In this document: one piece after another, positions 37,952-49,638 of the stretch | How positions within the stretch are numbered: position 1 is the first letter of the stretch | How the letters are laid out: each line of letters opens with the position of its first letter | Assembly: GCF_018390605.1 (NCBI RefSeq) | Contig: NZ_JAHBGD010000024.1 | Location: 806,001 to 870,000, forward strand | DNA from: Ancylobacter defluvii | GTDB lineage: Bacteria; Pseudomonadota; Alphaproteobacteria; Rhizobiales; Xanthobacteraceae | Reading direction: 5' to 3' | DNA length: 64,000 bases | Notes under the pieces: model-generated | Database searches by the model: none | Seen by the model: only the letters and a program-made list of their open reading frames with translations | What the model was told of the DNA's origin: nothing | Translations under genes and position numbers: made by a program

Positions 37952-38752
37952 TCAGGGACGCAGCCCGGCCGCCAATCGCGCCTCGATGGCCTCCAGCACC
38001 GGCGGCAGCTCGGCGATGGTGTCGACGACGAAATGCGCGCCGGCGCTGTAGAGCTTCGCCGAGGCGCGGGTGCGCAGATGCGCGCGCTCGTCGGGGGCGA
38101 GCGCGGCGAGCTCGTCCTTGGACAGGCCGGCGGCGTTGCCGGACAAGGCCAGCCCGACCGTCCAGGTGCCGGCGGCGAGGCCCTCGGCAATGCCGGGCTC
38201 GGTGTCGTCGAGCTTCACGCACTCCCAGGCCGGCCAGACGCCGAGATCGGCGAAGGTGCGGTACATCATCAGCGGCGAGGGCCGGCCGGCGGCGAGGTCG
38301 CCGGCGCACACCACATTGTCCGGCGCGTAGCCCGCCTCGGCAGCGAGCGGCATCAGCTTCTCCATGATCGGCCGCGTATAACCGGTGGTGGAGCCGATCT
38401 TCAGCCCGCGCGCGCGGGCGCTCGCCACCACGTCGAGCAGGCCGGGGATGAGGTCGGCATGGCGCGGGATCACCTCGACGTTGAGCGGCTCGAAGATGGC
38501 GAGCACGCGGTCGACATCGGCCTCGGTCGGAGCGGTGCCGTAGAGCGCGTGCCAGCGCTGCGACACCGCCGGCGAATAGATCAACGCCGCCACGTGGTCG
38601 CGCTTGGGCAGGCCCATCGGCCCGCGCGCCTCCTCGATGGTGAGCGGGATGCCCACCTGCGCGAAGGCTTCGACGAAGGCGCCCATCGGCGCGCGCGAAC
38701 CGAAATCGACCGCCGTGCCGGCCCAGTCGAGAATGAGTGCCTTCAGCGCCAT
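37952..38752 (-). CDS. phnX: Phosphonoacetaldehyde hydrolase
   Basis: HAD-family enzyme that breaks the carbon-phosphorus bond of phosphonoacetaldehyde, giving acetaldehyde and phosphate. The 266-residue protein has the nucleophile motif LDWAGTAVDFG (phosphonatase-type DXAGT) near residue 9, the Schiff-base lysine in GLPKRDHV near 50, STTGYTRPIM near 123 and the C-terminal HAD acids in KLDDTEPGIAEG near 185. Its neighbour on the same strand is the FAD oxidoreductase typically paired with it. No phnW transaminase is seen in the window. Confidence 0.95.
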   Translation of the reverse strand: MALKALILDWAGTAVDFGSRAPMGAFVEAFAQVGIPLTIEEARGPMGLPKRDHVAALIYSPAVSQRWHALYGTAPTEADVDRVLAIFEPLNVEVIPRHADLIPGLLDVVASARARGLKIGSTTGYTRPIMEKLMPLAAEAGYAPDNVVCAGDLAAGRPSPLMMYRTFADLGVWPAWECVKLDDTEPGIAEGLAAGTWTVGLALSGNAAGLSKDELAALAPDERAHLRTRASAKLYSAGAHFVVDTIAELPPVLEAIEARLAAGLRP

Positions 38753-38790
38753 GCGATGCCCCCCAAGGTCTTGCCCCCGTTTGCAAACCG

Positions 38791-39912
38791 TCAGTCGAAA
38801 AGTTCGGCCACCGCCTCCTCGGCGATGGCGAAGCCGGTGGACGCGCCGGTGCCGCTGGTCACCACCGTGAGGCGGATCGACGGATCCGGCCGGTCGATGA
38901 AGGCGAGCCGGTCGGGCGCCGAGGCATAGGTGCCGGTCCAGCGCTCGAGAATGCCGGCCGGACGGCGGCCGAACACCGCTTCATATTCGTCGAGGATCAG
39001 CTCGTCGACGGCCTCGGGCGCGAAGGGATCGGGCGTCGCCGCGTAGTGATGGCTGTCGCCGACCACCAGCGAGCCGTCGGCGGACTGCACCACGATCAGA
39101 TGCACGCCATTGTCGAGGAGCTCGCCCTGCTCGGCCCGCAGCCGGGCCTTCAGCGGCTCGGCCTCGGGCAGCTCGGCATAGCCGAGATAGCGGCCGAGCG
39201 AGAGGTCGCTCATGACGGAGCCGGGCAGCGTGCCCACCGCCGGATCGGCGACGCGCAGCATGTGCAGCTTGCAGCGGGTGAGGTTGTAGGGCTTGAAGCG
39301 CTCGGGCAGCAGCGAGTGGAAATCGTCGCCCGGCGCCACCACGATGCGCGCCGCCTCGACGGTGCCGGTCGCGGTGCGGACGCGGCCGGGCTCGACGCCG
39401 GTGACGGCGGTGGAGCGGTGGAAGGCGACGCCCTTGGCCTCCTCCAGCCAGCGGGCAAGCTTCGGGATCGCCTGGCGCGATTCCACCCGCAGATCGTGCG
39501 GGCTCCACAGCGCGGCGCTCTGATGGCCATCGAGCGCCGGCAACTTTGCCCGGGCCTCGTTGCCGGAGAGCAGCGCGCACCCCTCCCCCATCTCGGTGGC
39601 GAGGAAGGCTTCCAGCACCGCCTCCGCTTCCGGCCGGCGCACGCTGACCAGCAGGCCGCGATGCACCACCTCGATGCCGGCCTCCGGGGCGATCTCCGCC
39701 CAGATGTCGCGCGAGCGCATGGCGCGGCGCCAGCATTCGCCACGCTGCTGGCCGGTGACGGTGACGAAGCCGAAATTGCGGATCGAGGCGCCGTTGGCCT
39801 GGGCGTCGCGGTCGATCACCACCACCTTGAGGCCGCGGCGGATGGCAGCCAGCGCATGGCCGAGGCCGACGACGCCCGCGCCGACGACGGCAAGATCGAA
39901 AGCCTGCGACAT
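38791..39912 (-). CDS. FAD-dependent oxidoreductase of the phosphonate-linked TIGR03364 type
   Basis: DadA/glycine-oxidase-like flavoenzyme of 373 residues. The FAD-binding motif AVVGAGVVGLGHALAAIRRG begins at about residue 8, with VVVIDRDAQANGASIRNFGF following, and a C-terminal GTYASAPDRL...GTGASTGFAIAEEAV region. Members of this family are usually encoded next to phosphonoacetaldehyde hydrolase. The likely reaction is oxidative removal of the amino or N-methylamino group of an aminoethylphosphonate to give the aldehyde that PhnX cleaves. The exact substrate is an inference. It ends 38 bp before phnX. Confidence 0.85.
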   Translation of the reverse strand: MSQAFDLAVVGAGVVGLGHALAAIRRGLKVVVIDRDAQANGASIRNFGFVTVTGQQRGECWRRAMRSRDIWAEIAPEAGIEVVHRGLLVSVRRPEAEAVLEAFLATEMGEGCALLSGNEARAKLPALDGHQSAALWSPHDLRVESRQAIPKLARWLEEAKGVAFHRSTAVTGVEPGRVRTATGTVEAARIVVAPGDDFHSLLPERFKPYNLTRCKLHMLRVADPAVGTLPGSVMSDLSLGRYLGYAELPEAEPLKARLRAEQGELLDNGVHLIVVQSADGSLVVGDSHHYAATPDPFAPEAVDELILDEYEAVFGRRPAGILERWTGTYASAPDRLAFIDRPDPSIRLTVVTSGTGASTGFAIAEEAVAELFD

Positions 39913-40005
39913 GAGTGGGTTCCGGCGCGATGGACGACGTCGCCCTGCTTAGCCTGTCGGCGGCACCAATGCCACGCGACGTTTGGCCCGTGACGCAGCG
40001 GAAAT

Positions 40006-42003
40006 TCAGGGCACCGGGTTGCCCAGCCCGAGGGCGGCGAGATCGGCGCCGACCTTCTTGGCGACATGGGGGGCGGGGAAGAAGCGCGCCAGCAAGGTGG
40101 CGGTGTCAGTCTTCCATGCCGGCACCAGCGCCACCAGCTTGTCGATATCCGCCCTGGCGGTGGGGTCGTCGCCGGCAAGGTGGGTGGCCAGCGCCCGGGC
40201 GAGCAGGCCCGGCGCATAGACCTCGCCCATCAGCCGGTCGGCAGCGGCGGCGGCACCGGCGGCATCGCCGCGCAGATAGGCGGCGAGAACGCGGAAATAA
40301 TCCACCGAGGGCGGCATGGCCGGCGCCGCCTTGAGCGCGCTCGCCAGCATCGCCTCGCCACGCTCCACCTCGCCGAAGGTGATGAGCCGGCCGCCATAAT
40401 CGGCCAGCGTATCGACGTCATAAGGATTAAGCTGCAGCGCGATGTCGCCCTGCGCCAGCGCCGCGCCGCGCTCGCCGCGATAGGAATGCACATCGAGCGC
40501 CACCCGGCGGAAGAAGCCGCTGGTCGGCGACAGTTCGATCGCCTGCTCGGCGGCGGCCAGCGCCCGGTTGAGCGCCGGCGGCGAGGGGCGCGGATTGGCG
40601 CCGTTACGGATCTCGTCGAGATAGAGCTCGGCGAGCAGCGCATAGCCGAGCGCGAAGGTGCCGTCGGCCGCCACCGCCTTTTCCAGGCAGGACCGCGCGG
40701 CGGCGTGGTCGGCGGGCAGGTAGCTGCGCCAGTAATCATAGGCGAGCAGCACGCAGCCATAGGGGCCGGCCTTGCCGGAGCCGCCGGACGACATCACCCG
40801 GGCGCGGGCACGGGCCTGGATGACGCCATAGGGCTCGGCCAGCGAGGCCATGATCTCGCGCACCAGCTCGTTCTCGACCGCGATCGGGTCCTCGGAGGGG
40901 CGCAGCGCGTCGAAGTCGCGCGACCACACGATGGTGCCGTCGCACAGATCCGACAGCCGCATCAGCAGCGAGATCGAGCCATCCTCATGGCTCTCGACGA
41001 GGCCGCCCAGCGCGAAGGCCGAATGCGGCGAGGCGCCGCCGACGCCGCAATCGAGACGCGGGCGGGCATCCGGGCTCGCCAAGACATCGAGCAGGTCGAA
41101 ACGCGCCAGCGCATCGCGGATGCGCATTTCCAGCGCCCGCGCCGGGAACTCGCCACCCGGCGGGCGGGAGGCCGTAGTGGCCGGCGCCCCCGGTGACACC
41201 GGCGCGGCGGCCGCCGCCGACGTCACCGGCACCGCGCCGGTAATGTCGAAGGCGCGCACCTCGACCATGGGAATGCCGAGCCGGTTCGACCGCTCGATCG
41301 GCCGCAGCGCAAAGCCGGGGAACAGCGCGCGGAGGCTCGACGTCTCCACCACGTCGACCGCCATCATGATCGCGACGGCAAGCACGAACAGCAGCAGCAG
41401 TCCGCCGGCCCAGCGCCATGGCCGCGTGCCGCCCGCGCGCGACGGCACATCCCGCGGCACGCCCGGCCCCGGCAGCGCGCCGGGCAACGCAACGCCTGGA
41501 ATCGCGGCCGGCACCCCGGCTTCCGCCGTCTCGGCTTCCGGCACGCCCCCGGCCGGAACCCCGACCCGGCGCGGCACGAAGAGCGGCACATAGGAACCGC
41601 GCGGGATGACGATCTCGATCTCGTCATTGGCACCGGCGCCGGCATAATAGCGCTGCAGCGCCCGGCGCAGCCGCGTCGCCTCCACGCGGACGATGGGATC
41701 GATCTGCGGATCGAAGGACGGGTCGCGCCCCAGCGCCTCCACCGCGATGGTGTAGCCCTTGATCGCCTCGCGACGCCCATCCAGCGTCGCCTCGACCACG
41801 AAGCGCAAAATGGTGGAAAGCTGAGGCGAGGCGCGCAGCTCCTCCGCCTCCAGCACGCGGGCGAGCGCCTCGCGCGCCTGCGCAGCGCCGGCCGCGGCGT
41901 CCTCGACCGGCGCCGCCTCGGGCGGCACGCCGCCGGGGCGGAGAGCCTGGTCCTCGCCCTCGGGCACATCCGTCGCGGTCGATAGGGACAGAGTGTCGGA
42001 CAC
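40006..42003 (-). CDS. Membrane-anchored TPR protein with N-terminal regulator-like module
   Basis: A 665-residue protein of unknown function. Residues about 50-130 form a module seen at the N-terminus of many rhizobial adenylate-cyclase-like or TPR proteins: ASPQLSTILRFVVEATLDG, GRDPSFDPQIDPIVRVEATRLRRALQRYY and IVIPRGSYVPLF, probably a winged-helix-like fold. A Pro/Ala linker and one transmembrane helix (WAGGLLLLFVLAVAIMMAVDVV, about 200-222) follow. The C-terminal 250 residues have tetratricopeptide character, for instance GYALLAELYLDEIRNG and LNPYDVDTLADYGGRLITFG. A membrane-tethered, CadC-like regulator is one reading. Two palindromes lie in its leader. Confidence 0.7.
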   Translation of the reverse strand: MSDTLSLSTATDVPEGEDQALRPGGVPPEAAPVEDAAAGAAQAREALARVLEAEELRASPQLSTILRFVVEATLDGRREAIKGYTIAVEALGRDPSFDPQIDPIVRVEATRLRRALQRYYAGAGANDEIEIVIPRGSYVPLFVPRRVGVPAGGVPEAETAEAGVPAAIPGVALPGALPGPGVPRDVPSRAGGTRPWRWAGGLLLLFVLAVAIMMAVDVVETSSLRALFPGFALRPIERSNRLGIPMVEVRAFDITGAVPVTSAAAAAPVSPGAPATTASRPPGGEFPARALEMRIRDALARFDLLDVLASPDARPRLDCGVGGASPHSAFALGGLVESHEDGSISLLMRLSDLCDGTIVWSRDFDALRPSEDPIAVENELVREIMASLAEPYGVIQARARARVMSSGGSGKAGPYGCVLLAYDYWRSYLPADHAAARSCLEKAVAADGTFALGYALLAELYLDEIRNGANPRPSPPALNRALAAAEQAIELSPTSGFFRRVALDVHSYRGERGAALAQGDIALQLNPYDVDTLADYGGRLITFGEVERGEAMLASALKAAPAMPPSVDYFRVLAAYLRGDAAGAAAAADRLMGEVYAPGLLARALATHLAGDDPTARADIDKLVALVPAWKTDTATLLARFFPAPHVAKKVGADLAALGLGNPVP

Positions 42004-42019
42004 GGAGGTTCCTTTAAAC

Positions 42020-42087
42020 GGGAATCATTCCCTTCATCGATCAACCCCCGGCGGGCGGAATATATGACGTTACGTGACAATGTCACG
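42020..42087. promoter_or_regulatory. Palindromes in the divergent region between the TPR and aminotransferase genes
   Basis: GGGAATCATTCCC (42020-42032) is a perfect 13-bp palindrome 17 bp before the TPR-gene start. CGTGAC-AAT-GTCACG (42073-42087) is a second one. On the minus strand GTGACA (42086-42081) and TATATT (42064-42059), 16 bp apart, could be the TPR-gene promoter, so the second palindrome would cover its -35. Confidence 0.5.
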
Positions 42088-42252
42088 GGGACAAGTTGAT
42101 GGACGCCGCACTCCCCGGGGTCAAGCACGCGGGGGTGGATTTCCCGAGCCGCCAGAAGCGAAGGTGATCACATCATCGAATTTTTTCGTGAACGAGACCG
42201 TGCCCACGCATTATACATGACCAAAATCACGGCCACCTCGCGGGAGCGGTTC

Positions 42253-43602
42253 ATGTCCCTCACCTATGATCTAGATGCCGCCAGCATCGCGGCGCCCAAC
42301 GACCTCGAAGCCTTCTGGATGGGCTTCACCGCCAACCGCGCCTTCAAGGCGCGTCCGCGCATGGTCTCCCGCGCCAAGGACATGCATTACTACACCCCGG
42401 AAGGACGGCCGATCCTCGACGGCTCCGCCGGCCTGTGGTGCACCAATGCCGGCCATAACCGGGATTCCATCGTCGCCGCCATCCAGAAGCAGGCGGCGGA
42501 GATGGACTTCGCCCCCACCTTCCAGTTCGGCCACCCGCTGGCCTTCAAGGCGGCCTCGCGCATCGCCGAGCTGGCGCCGGGCGATCTCGACCATGTGTTC
42601 TTCTGCAATTCCGGCTCGGAGGCCGGCGACACCGCGCTGAAGATCGCCCTCGCCTTCCACGCCGTAACCGGCAAGGGCACCCGCACAAGGCTGATCGGCC
42701 GCGAGCGCGGCTATCACGGCGTCGGCTTCGGCGGCATCACGGTCGGCGGCATCTCGCCGAACCGGCGCTTCTTCGGCAGCCTGCTGCCGGGCGCCGACCA
42801 CCTGCCGCACACCTATGACCGCGAGAAGCAGGCCTTCTCCAAGGGTGAGCCGGACTGGGGCGCCGAGCGCGCCGACGCGCTGGAGGGCATCGTCGCCCTG
42901 CACGACGCCCAGACCATCGCCGCCGTCATCGTCGAGCCGATGGCCGGCTCAACCGGCGGCCTCCCGGCGCCGAAGGGCTATCTCAAGCGCCTGCGCGAGA
43001 TCTGCGACAAATACGGCATCCTGCTGATCTTCGACGAAGTGATTACCGGCTTCGGCCGCCTCGGCTTCCCCTTTGCCGCCGAGCGCTACGGCGTCGTCCC
43101 GGACATGATCACCTTCGCCAAGGGCGTGACCTCCGGCGCGGTGCCGATGGGCGGCGTGATCGTGCGCAAGCACATCTACGACACCTTCATGAACGGCCAG
43201 GAGCATGTTATCGAGCTGTTCCACGGCTACACCTATTCCGGCCATCCGCTGGCCTGCGCCGCCTCGCTGGCGACGCTCGACCTCTATCGCGACGAGGCGC
43301 TGTTCGAGCGGGCGCGGGCGATGGAGCCGACCTTCGCCGACGCGGTGATGAGCCTGAAGGGCAAGCCCGGCGTGCTCGACATCCGCACCGTCGGCCTGGT
43401 CGCCGCCTTCGACATGGCACCGAGCGTCGAGGGCCCCGGCAAGCGCGGCTATCAGGCGATGGAAACCGCTTTCCACGACGAAGGCCTGATGTTCCGCGCC
43501 ACCGGCGACACCATCGCGGTGAGCCCGCCGCTGATCATCAACGAGGCGCAGATCGGCGAGCTGGTCGAGAAGATCGGCCGGACCATCGACGCGGTGATGT
43601 GA
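42253..43602 (+). CDS. Class III omega-amino acid aminotransferase
   Basis: PLP-dependent transaminase of 449 residues resembling beta-alanine/omega-amino acid:pyruvate aminotransferases. Visible landmarks are DGSAGLWCTNAGHN near 60, FCNSGSEAGDTALKIALAFH near 118, the YHGVGFGG segment near 156, the PLP-contacting FDEVITGFGRLG near 260, the lysine in ITFAKGVTSGAVPMGG near 290, and HGYTYSGHPLACAASLA near 330. I start at the ATG at 42253, which has GGGAG 8 bases upstream, rather than at 42217. The amine donor cannot be fixed from sequence; an aminophosphonate is possible given phnX nearby, but unproven. Confidence 0.92.
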   Translation: MSLTYDLDAASIAAPNDLEAFWMGFTANRAFKARPRMVSRAKDMHYYTPEGRPILDGSAGLWCTNAGHNRDSIVAAIQKQAAEMDFAPTFQFGHPLAFKAASRIAELAPGDLDHVFFCNSGSEAGDTALKIALAFHAVTGKGTRTRLIGRERGYHGVGFGGITVGGISPNRRFFGSLLPGADHLPHTYDREKQAFSKGEPDWGAERADALEGIVALHDAQTIAAVIVEPMAGSTGGLPAPKGYLKRLREICDKYGILLIFDEVITGFGRLGFPFAAERYGVVPDMITFAKGVTSGAVPMGGVIVRKHIYDTFMNGQEHVIELFHGYTYSGHPLACAASLATLDLYRDEALFERARAMEPTFADAVMSLKGKPGVLDIRTVGLVAAFDMAPSVEGPGKRGYQAMETAFHDEGLMFRATGDTIAVSPPLIINEAQIGELVEKIGRTIDAVM

Positions 43603-43638
43603 GCCGGCGGGCCTTGCGCCCGTCCTCGACGCTACCAG

Positions 43639-43676
43639 GCCCCCGGCCGCCGACGCGGCCGGGGGCTTTTGCTTTT
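43639..43676 (+). terminator. Strong intrinsic terminator after the aminotransferase gene
   Basis: GCCCCCGGCCGC pairs with GCGGCCGGGGGC around a CGAC loop (12-bp perfect stem, 43639-43666), and is followed by TTTTGCTTTT. It is the best intrinsic terminator in the window. Confidence 0.92.
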
Positions 43677-43735
43677 CGGTCGCGGCGGCTGGCGCCGGAT
43701 GACAGCCGCCGTGGCCGGCTTTATGGCATGCGCTC

Positions 43736-46210
<2,475 letters not shown>

Positions 46211-46402
46211 CGGACGGCAACGCCACCTCGCGTAGACATCTCGCTCACGCCTCCGAGAGCGAGTGAGCGCAAAGCATTAACCACGCAATCGCGCGGTTTC
46301 TCCGCGACGGCCCGCCTTAAGGAGCGGTCAACATCTGCGGCGCCAAGGTGCTCCCACAATAAAATCTGTCCCAAGGCAGATATCGGTGAGTTGAGCGCAA
46401 GC

Positions 46403-46447
46403 AGAGAGACGGCGATGAGAGAGGCAACGGTGAGAGAGCCGGCGATG
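46403..46447 (+). repeat. Three tandem 15-bp repeats at the pilin start region
   Basis: AGAGAGACGGCGATG, AGAGAGGCAACGGTG and AGAGAGCCGGCGATG are consecutive 15-bp units (46403-46447). Each pairs a purine-rich Shine-Dalgarno-like block with an ATG or GTG in the pilin reading frame, encoding RE(T/A/P)-type pentapeptides. Confidence 0.8.
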
Positions 46448-46633
46448 CGGGACATGCCCCATCGCCGGCGTGCGACGGTGGCCCGTCGCCCACAGGGCAC
46501 CGGGCTCGAATACGGCCTGATCGCCGCCGCGCTGGCGGTGGCGATCGTCACGGTGGTGGCGGGCCTCGGCGCCCGCTATAGCGAGCGCACCTCCGCTGCC
46601 ACCAGTTCCGCAATCGTGCAGAACATGCGCTGA
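46415..46633 (+). CDS. Flp-type (type IVb) pilin-like protein, orphan
   Basis: Small prepilin of about 72 residues. A basic leader (MPHRRRATVARRPQG) precedes the processing site G/TGLEYGLIAAALAVAIVTVV, the Gly-X3-Glu-Tyr plus hydrophobic helix signature of Flp pilins, and a short C-terminal end ERTSAATSSAIVQNMR. Flp pilins are cut by a CpaA/TadV peptidase and assembled by the Tad machine; no tad or cpa gene is in this window. The start is uncertain because three repeated ATG/GTG codons (46415, 46430, 46445) and an ATG at 46454 all fit. Confidence 0.75.
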   Translation: MREATVREPAMRDMPHRRRATVARRPQGTGLEYGLIAAALAVAIVTVVAGLGARYSERTSAATSSAIVQNMR

Positions 46634-46940
46634 GGAACCGGCGGGCCATGGCGGCCCGCCCAGATTTGGCGCGCCATCCGGCGCTCCGGCCCATGAACGG
46701 CACAGCGTCCCGATCGTCCGCCGAACGGCCCGGCACCGGGCCACCCCAATGATGAGAGCGCCTTCTCGGCGGTACGCGGCGGCAACCGGCAAGCCGCCGA
46801 AGACGGAAGGTTACCCGTCGCCTTCGGCGGTCCATAGGCGACCTCGGCCGCCAGGACCGCGCTCCACCGACAGATCCGCAAACCCCGATCCGCCCCGCCG
46901 CCGGGACGCCGGCGGCGCGACATGAGGCCGGCGACGCCGG
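46634..46940. other. Gene-free gap between the pilin and CNNM/CorC-like genes
   Basis: About 307 bp with no supported gene. A hairpin GGCGGGCC/GGCCCGCC at 46640-46660 follows the pilin stop and could act as a weak terminator; no T-run is present. Confidence 0.6.
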
Positions 46941-48260
46941 TCAGGTCCCCAGCGGCGCGCGGCGGCGGGGGGTGACGGCACGCGACACCAGGAGCTTGTC
47001 GATGCGCCTTCCGTCCATGTCCACCACCTCGAAGCGCCAGCCCTTGGCGGTGAAGGCCACGCCCTCCTGCGGGATCGCCTTCAATTCGTGCAGCGCATAG
47101 CCGGCGGCGGTGTGGAAGCCGGAATCCTGCGGGATGCTGATGCCGAGCAGATCGGCCAGTTCGTCGGTCGGCGTGGCGCCGGCCACCAGATAGGAGCCAT
47201 CCTCGCGCTCGACCGCATGCGGGCCGGAAATGCCGGCCTCGTCGACCATCACCGTGCCGGCGATGGCGTCGAGCAGGTCAGCCGGGGTGAGGATGCCGAC
47301 CATGGTGCCGTATTCGTTGACCACCAGCGCCAGCGGCGATTCGGCATGGCGCAGCTGCTTCATGGCATCGAGCGCGCCGGCGGTCTCCACCAGCACCGCG
47401 CCCTGCTTGACCAGCTGGCGCGGGTCCGGCGTCTCGCCCTGGAGATAGGCTTCCAGCAGGTCGCGGATGTCGATGACGCCGACCGGCTCGTCCGGCGAGC
47501 CCTCGCAGGCCGGCATGCGGGTGTGGCGGGTCTCGCGAATGGTCTGGCGCACCACTTCGGGATCGTCGTTGAGGTCGATCCAGTCGATGTCGTGGCGCGG
47601 CGTCATCACCGCCCGCACCGGGCGGTCGGCAAGGCGCATGACGCCGGCGATCATCCGCCGCTCCTCGGGATCGATGACGCCGGCGGTCTCCGCCTCGGCG
47701 ACGATGGCGCGGATCTCCTCGTCGGTGACGTTGCCCTCGCCGCCCTTGGTCTGGTCGCCCAGCAGGCGCAGCACGAGGCGCGAGGACAGGTCCAGCAGCC
47801 ACACCGCCGGGGCGGCGACGCGCGAGAGCATCATCATCGCCGGCGCGATCATGATGGCCAGCTTTTCCGGGCTCTGCAGCGCCAGCCGCTTGGGAATGAG
47901 CTCGCCGATGATCAGCGAGACATAGGTGATGGCGGCGACGACGAGAGTGTAGCCAAGGCCCTCGGCGAAATTGGGCGGGACCCCCTGGGTCTCCAGCCAA
48001 CTGCCGAGAGATTCGCCGAGCGTGGCGCCGGAGAAGGCGCCGGCCAGAATGCCGATCAGCGTGATGCCGATCTGCACGGTGGAGAGGAAGCGGCCGGGAT
48101 CGGCAGCAAGCTGGAGGGCGGCGCGGGCACCGGAGGAGCCCTGTTCGGCGCGTGAGCGCAGCCGGGCGGGACGGGACGACACGACCGAGAGCTCGGCCAT
48201 GGCGAGGACGCCGTTCAACAGGACGAGAAGAACGACGACGGCGATTTCAAATAAGGGCAT
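46941..48260 (-). CDS. CNNM/CorC-family (DUF21-CBS) membrane protein
   Basis: Predicted divalent-cation transporter or efflux-related protein, often labelled hemolysin. The 439 residues comprise an N-terminal DUF21 transmembrane domain (1-190: LFEIAVVVLLVLLNGVLAMAE, LSTVQIGITLIGILAGAFSGA, YVSLIIGELIPKRLAL), two CBS domains (about 205-340: RAVMTPRHDIDWID, SPLALVVNEYGTMVGILTPADLLDAI) and a C-terminal transporter-associated domain (345-435, SYLVAGATPTDELADLLG). The ATG at 48260 starts the first helix. It is transcribed divergently from aroC. Confidence 0.93.
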   Translation of the reverse strand: MPLFEIAVVVLLVLLNGVLAMAELSVVSSRPARLRSRAEQGSSGARAALQLAADPGRFLSTVQIGITLIGILAGAFSGATLGESLGSWLETQGVPPNFAEGLGYTLVVAAITYVSLIIGELIPKRLALQSPEKLAIMIAPAMMMLSRVAAPAVWLLDLSSRLVLRLLGDQTKGGEGNVTDEEIRAIVAEAETAGVIDPEERRMIAGVMRLADRPVRAVMTPRHDIDWIDLNDDPEVVRQTIRETRHTRMPACEGSPDEPVGVIDIRDLLEAYLQGETPDPRQLVKQGAVLVETAGALDAMKQLRHAESPLALVVNEYGTMVGILTPADLLDAIAGTVMVDEAGISGPHAVEREDGSYLVAGATPTDELADLLGISIPQDSGFHTAAGYALHELKAIPQEGVAFTAKGWRFEVVDMDGRRIDKLLVSRAVTPRRRAPLGT

Positions 48261-48416
48261 CGGTTCCAGATGGGGGACAAGCCACGGCTACCCTATAACA
48301 CAAAGCCGGCGGATTGCGATGCGGTGGCATACATGGCGTGCAAGCGGTGGTTTGACGGCGACCGGCATGGCGCCTAGAAGCCCTTGCGGATGCCCTTTTC
48401 AGCGTGATTTCCGGCG

Positions 48417-49541
48417 ATGTCCTTCAACACTTTCGGCCAGTCCTTCCGGGTGACGACCTTCGGCGAAAGCCACGGGCCGGCCATTGGCGGCGTCATCGAC
48501 GGCTGCCCGCCCGGCCTCGCCTTCACGCTGGAGGACATCCAGGCGGCGCTCGACAAGCGCCGGCCCGGACAATCGCGCTTCACCACCCAGCGGCGCGAAC
48601 CCGACCAGGTGAAGGTGCTCTCCGGCACGCTGGAGGGCGAAGGCGGGGTGCTGACCACCACCGGCACGCCGGTCGCCTTCCTGATCGAGAATGTCGACCA
48701 GCGCTCCAAAGATTATTCGGCGATCTCCGAGAGCTACCGGCCCGGCCATGCCGACTATGCCTATGACGTGAAATACGGCCTGCGCGACCATCGGGGCGGC
48801 GGGCGCTCCTCGGCGCGGGAGACCGCCGTGCGGGTGGCGGCGGGCGCGCTGGCAATGAAGGTGCTGGAGCAGGTGCTGCCCGGCGTCAGCGTGCGCGGGG
48901 CGCTGGTGCAGATGGGCGAGATCGTCATCGACCGCGCCCGCTGGGCGTGGGACGAGATCGACAACAACCCGTTCTTCTGCCCGGACGCCGAGGCGGCGGC
49001 GAAGATGGCCGACTATCTCGACGGCATCCGCAAGAACGGCTCCTCGGTCGGCGCGGTGATCGAGGTGGTGGCCGAGGGCGTGCCGCCGGGGCTGGGCGCG
49101 CCGATCTACGGCAAGCTCGACGCCGATCTGGCGGCCGCCTTCATGAGCATCAACGCGGTGAAGGGCGTCGAGATCGGCGAGGGCTTCGCGGCCGCGACGC
49201 TGACCGGCGAGGACAATGCCGACGAAATGCGCATGGGCAATGATGGAAGGCCGATCTTCCTCGCCAACCATGCCGGTGGCATCCTCGGCGGCATCTCCAC
49301 CGGCCAGCCGGTGGTGGCGCGCTTTGCGGTCAAGCCGACCTCCTCCATCCTCACGCCGCGCAAGACGGTGACCCGGTTCGGCGAGGACGCGGAAATCCTG
49401 ACCAAGGGCCGGCACGACCCCTGCGTCGGCATACGCGCGGTGCCGGTGGGCGAGGCGATGATGGCCTGCGTGATGGCCGATCATGTGCTGCGGGCGCGGG
49501 CGCAGGTGGCGACGCCACCGGCCTGGCCGTTTCCGCGCTGA
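48417..49541 (+). CDS. aroC: Chorismate synthase
   Basis: Last enzyme of the shikimate pathway; FMN-dependent conversion of EPSP to chorismate. The 374-residue protein is full length and shows all three family signatures: [18 protein letters not shown] near residue 16, [21 protein letters not shown] near 115, and [17 protein letters not shown] near 303. It begins at the ATG at 48417. The intergenic region that follows carries the ribB operator-like palindromes. Confidence 0.97.
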   Translation: MSFNTFGQSFRVTTFGESHGPAIGGVIDGCPPGLAFTLEDIQAALDKRRPGQSRFTTQRREPDQVKVLSGTLEGEGGVLTTTGTPVAFLIENVDQRSKDYSAISESYRPGHADYAYDVKYGLRDHRGGGRSSARETAVRVAAGALAMKVLEQVLPGVSVRGALVQMGEIVIDRARWAWDEIDNNPFFCPDAEAAAKMADYLDGIRKNGSSVGAVIEVVAEGVPPGLGAPIYGKLDADLAAAFMSINAVKGVEIGEGFAAATLTGEDNADEMRMGNDGRPIFLANHAGGILGGISTGQPVVARFAVKPTSSILTPRKTVTRFGEDAEILTKGRHDPCVGIRAVPVGEAMMACVMADHVLRARAQVATPPAWPFPR

Positions 49542-49570
49542 GGCGCTGCCGGCGCGGGGCATTCACGCAA

Positions 49571-49632
49571 TTTCAGTATCACTGAAAACGCAATGAGATT
49601 TCATTGCGAGTGAAGAAGCGTGCGCCTATAGT
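49571..49632 (+). promoter_or_regulatory. Twin palindromes and leaderless promoter of ribB
   Basis: TTTCAGT-ATC-ACTGAAA (49571-49587) and CGCAATGA-GATT-TCATTGCG (49589-49608) are two adjacent perfect palindromes sharing TTTCA-type half-sites. TTGCGA (49604-49609) and TATAGT (49627-49632), 17 bp apart, form a good promoter whose -35 is overlapped by the second palindrome. The predicted start falls at about 49639, the A of the ATG, so the long ribB message would be leaderless. No FMN riboswitch is seen. Confidence 0.7.
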
Positions 49633-49638
49633 CCCGGC

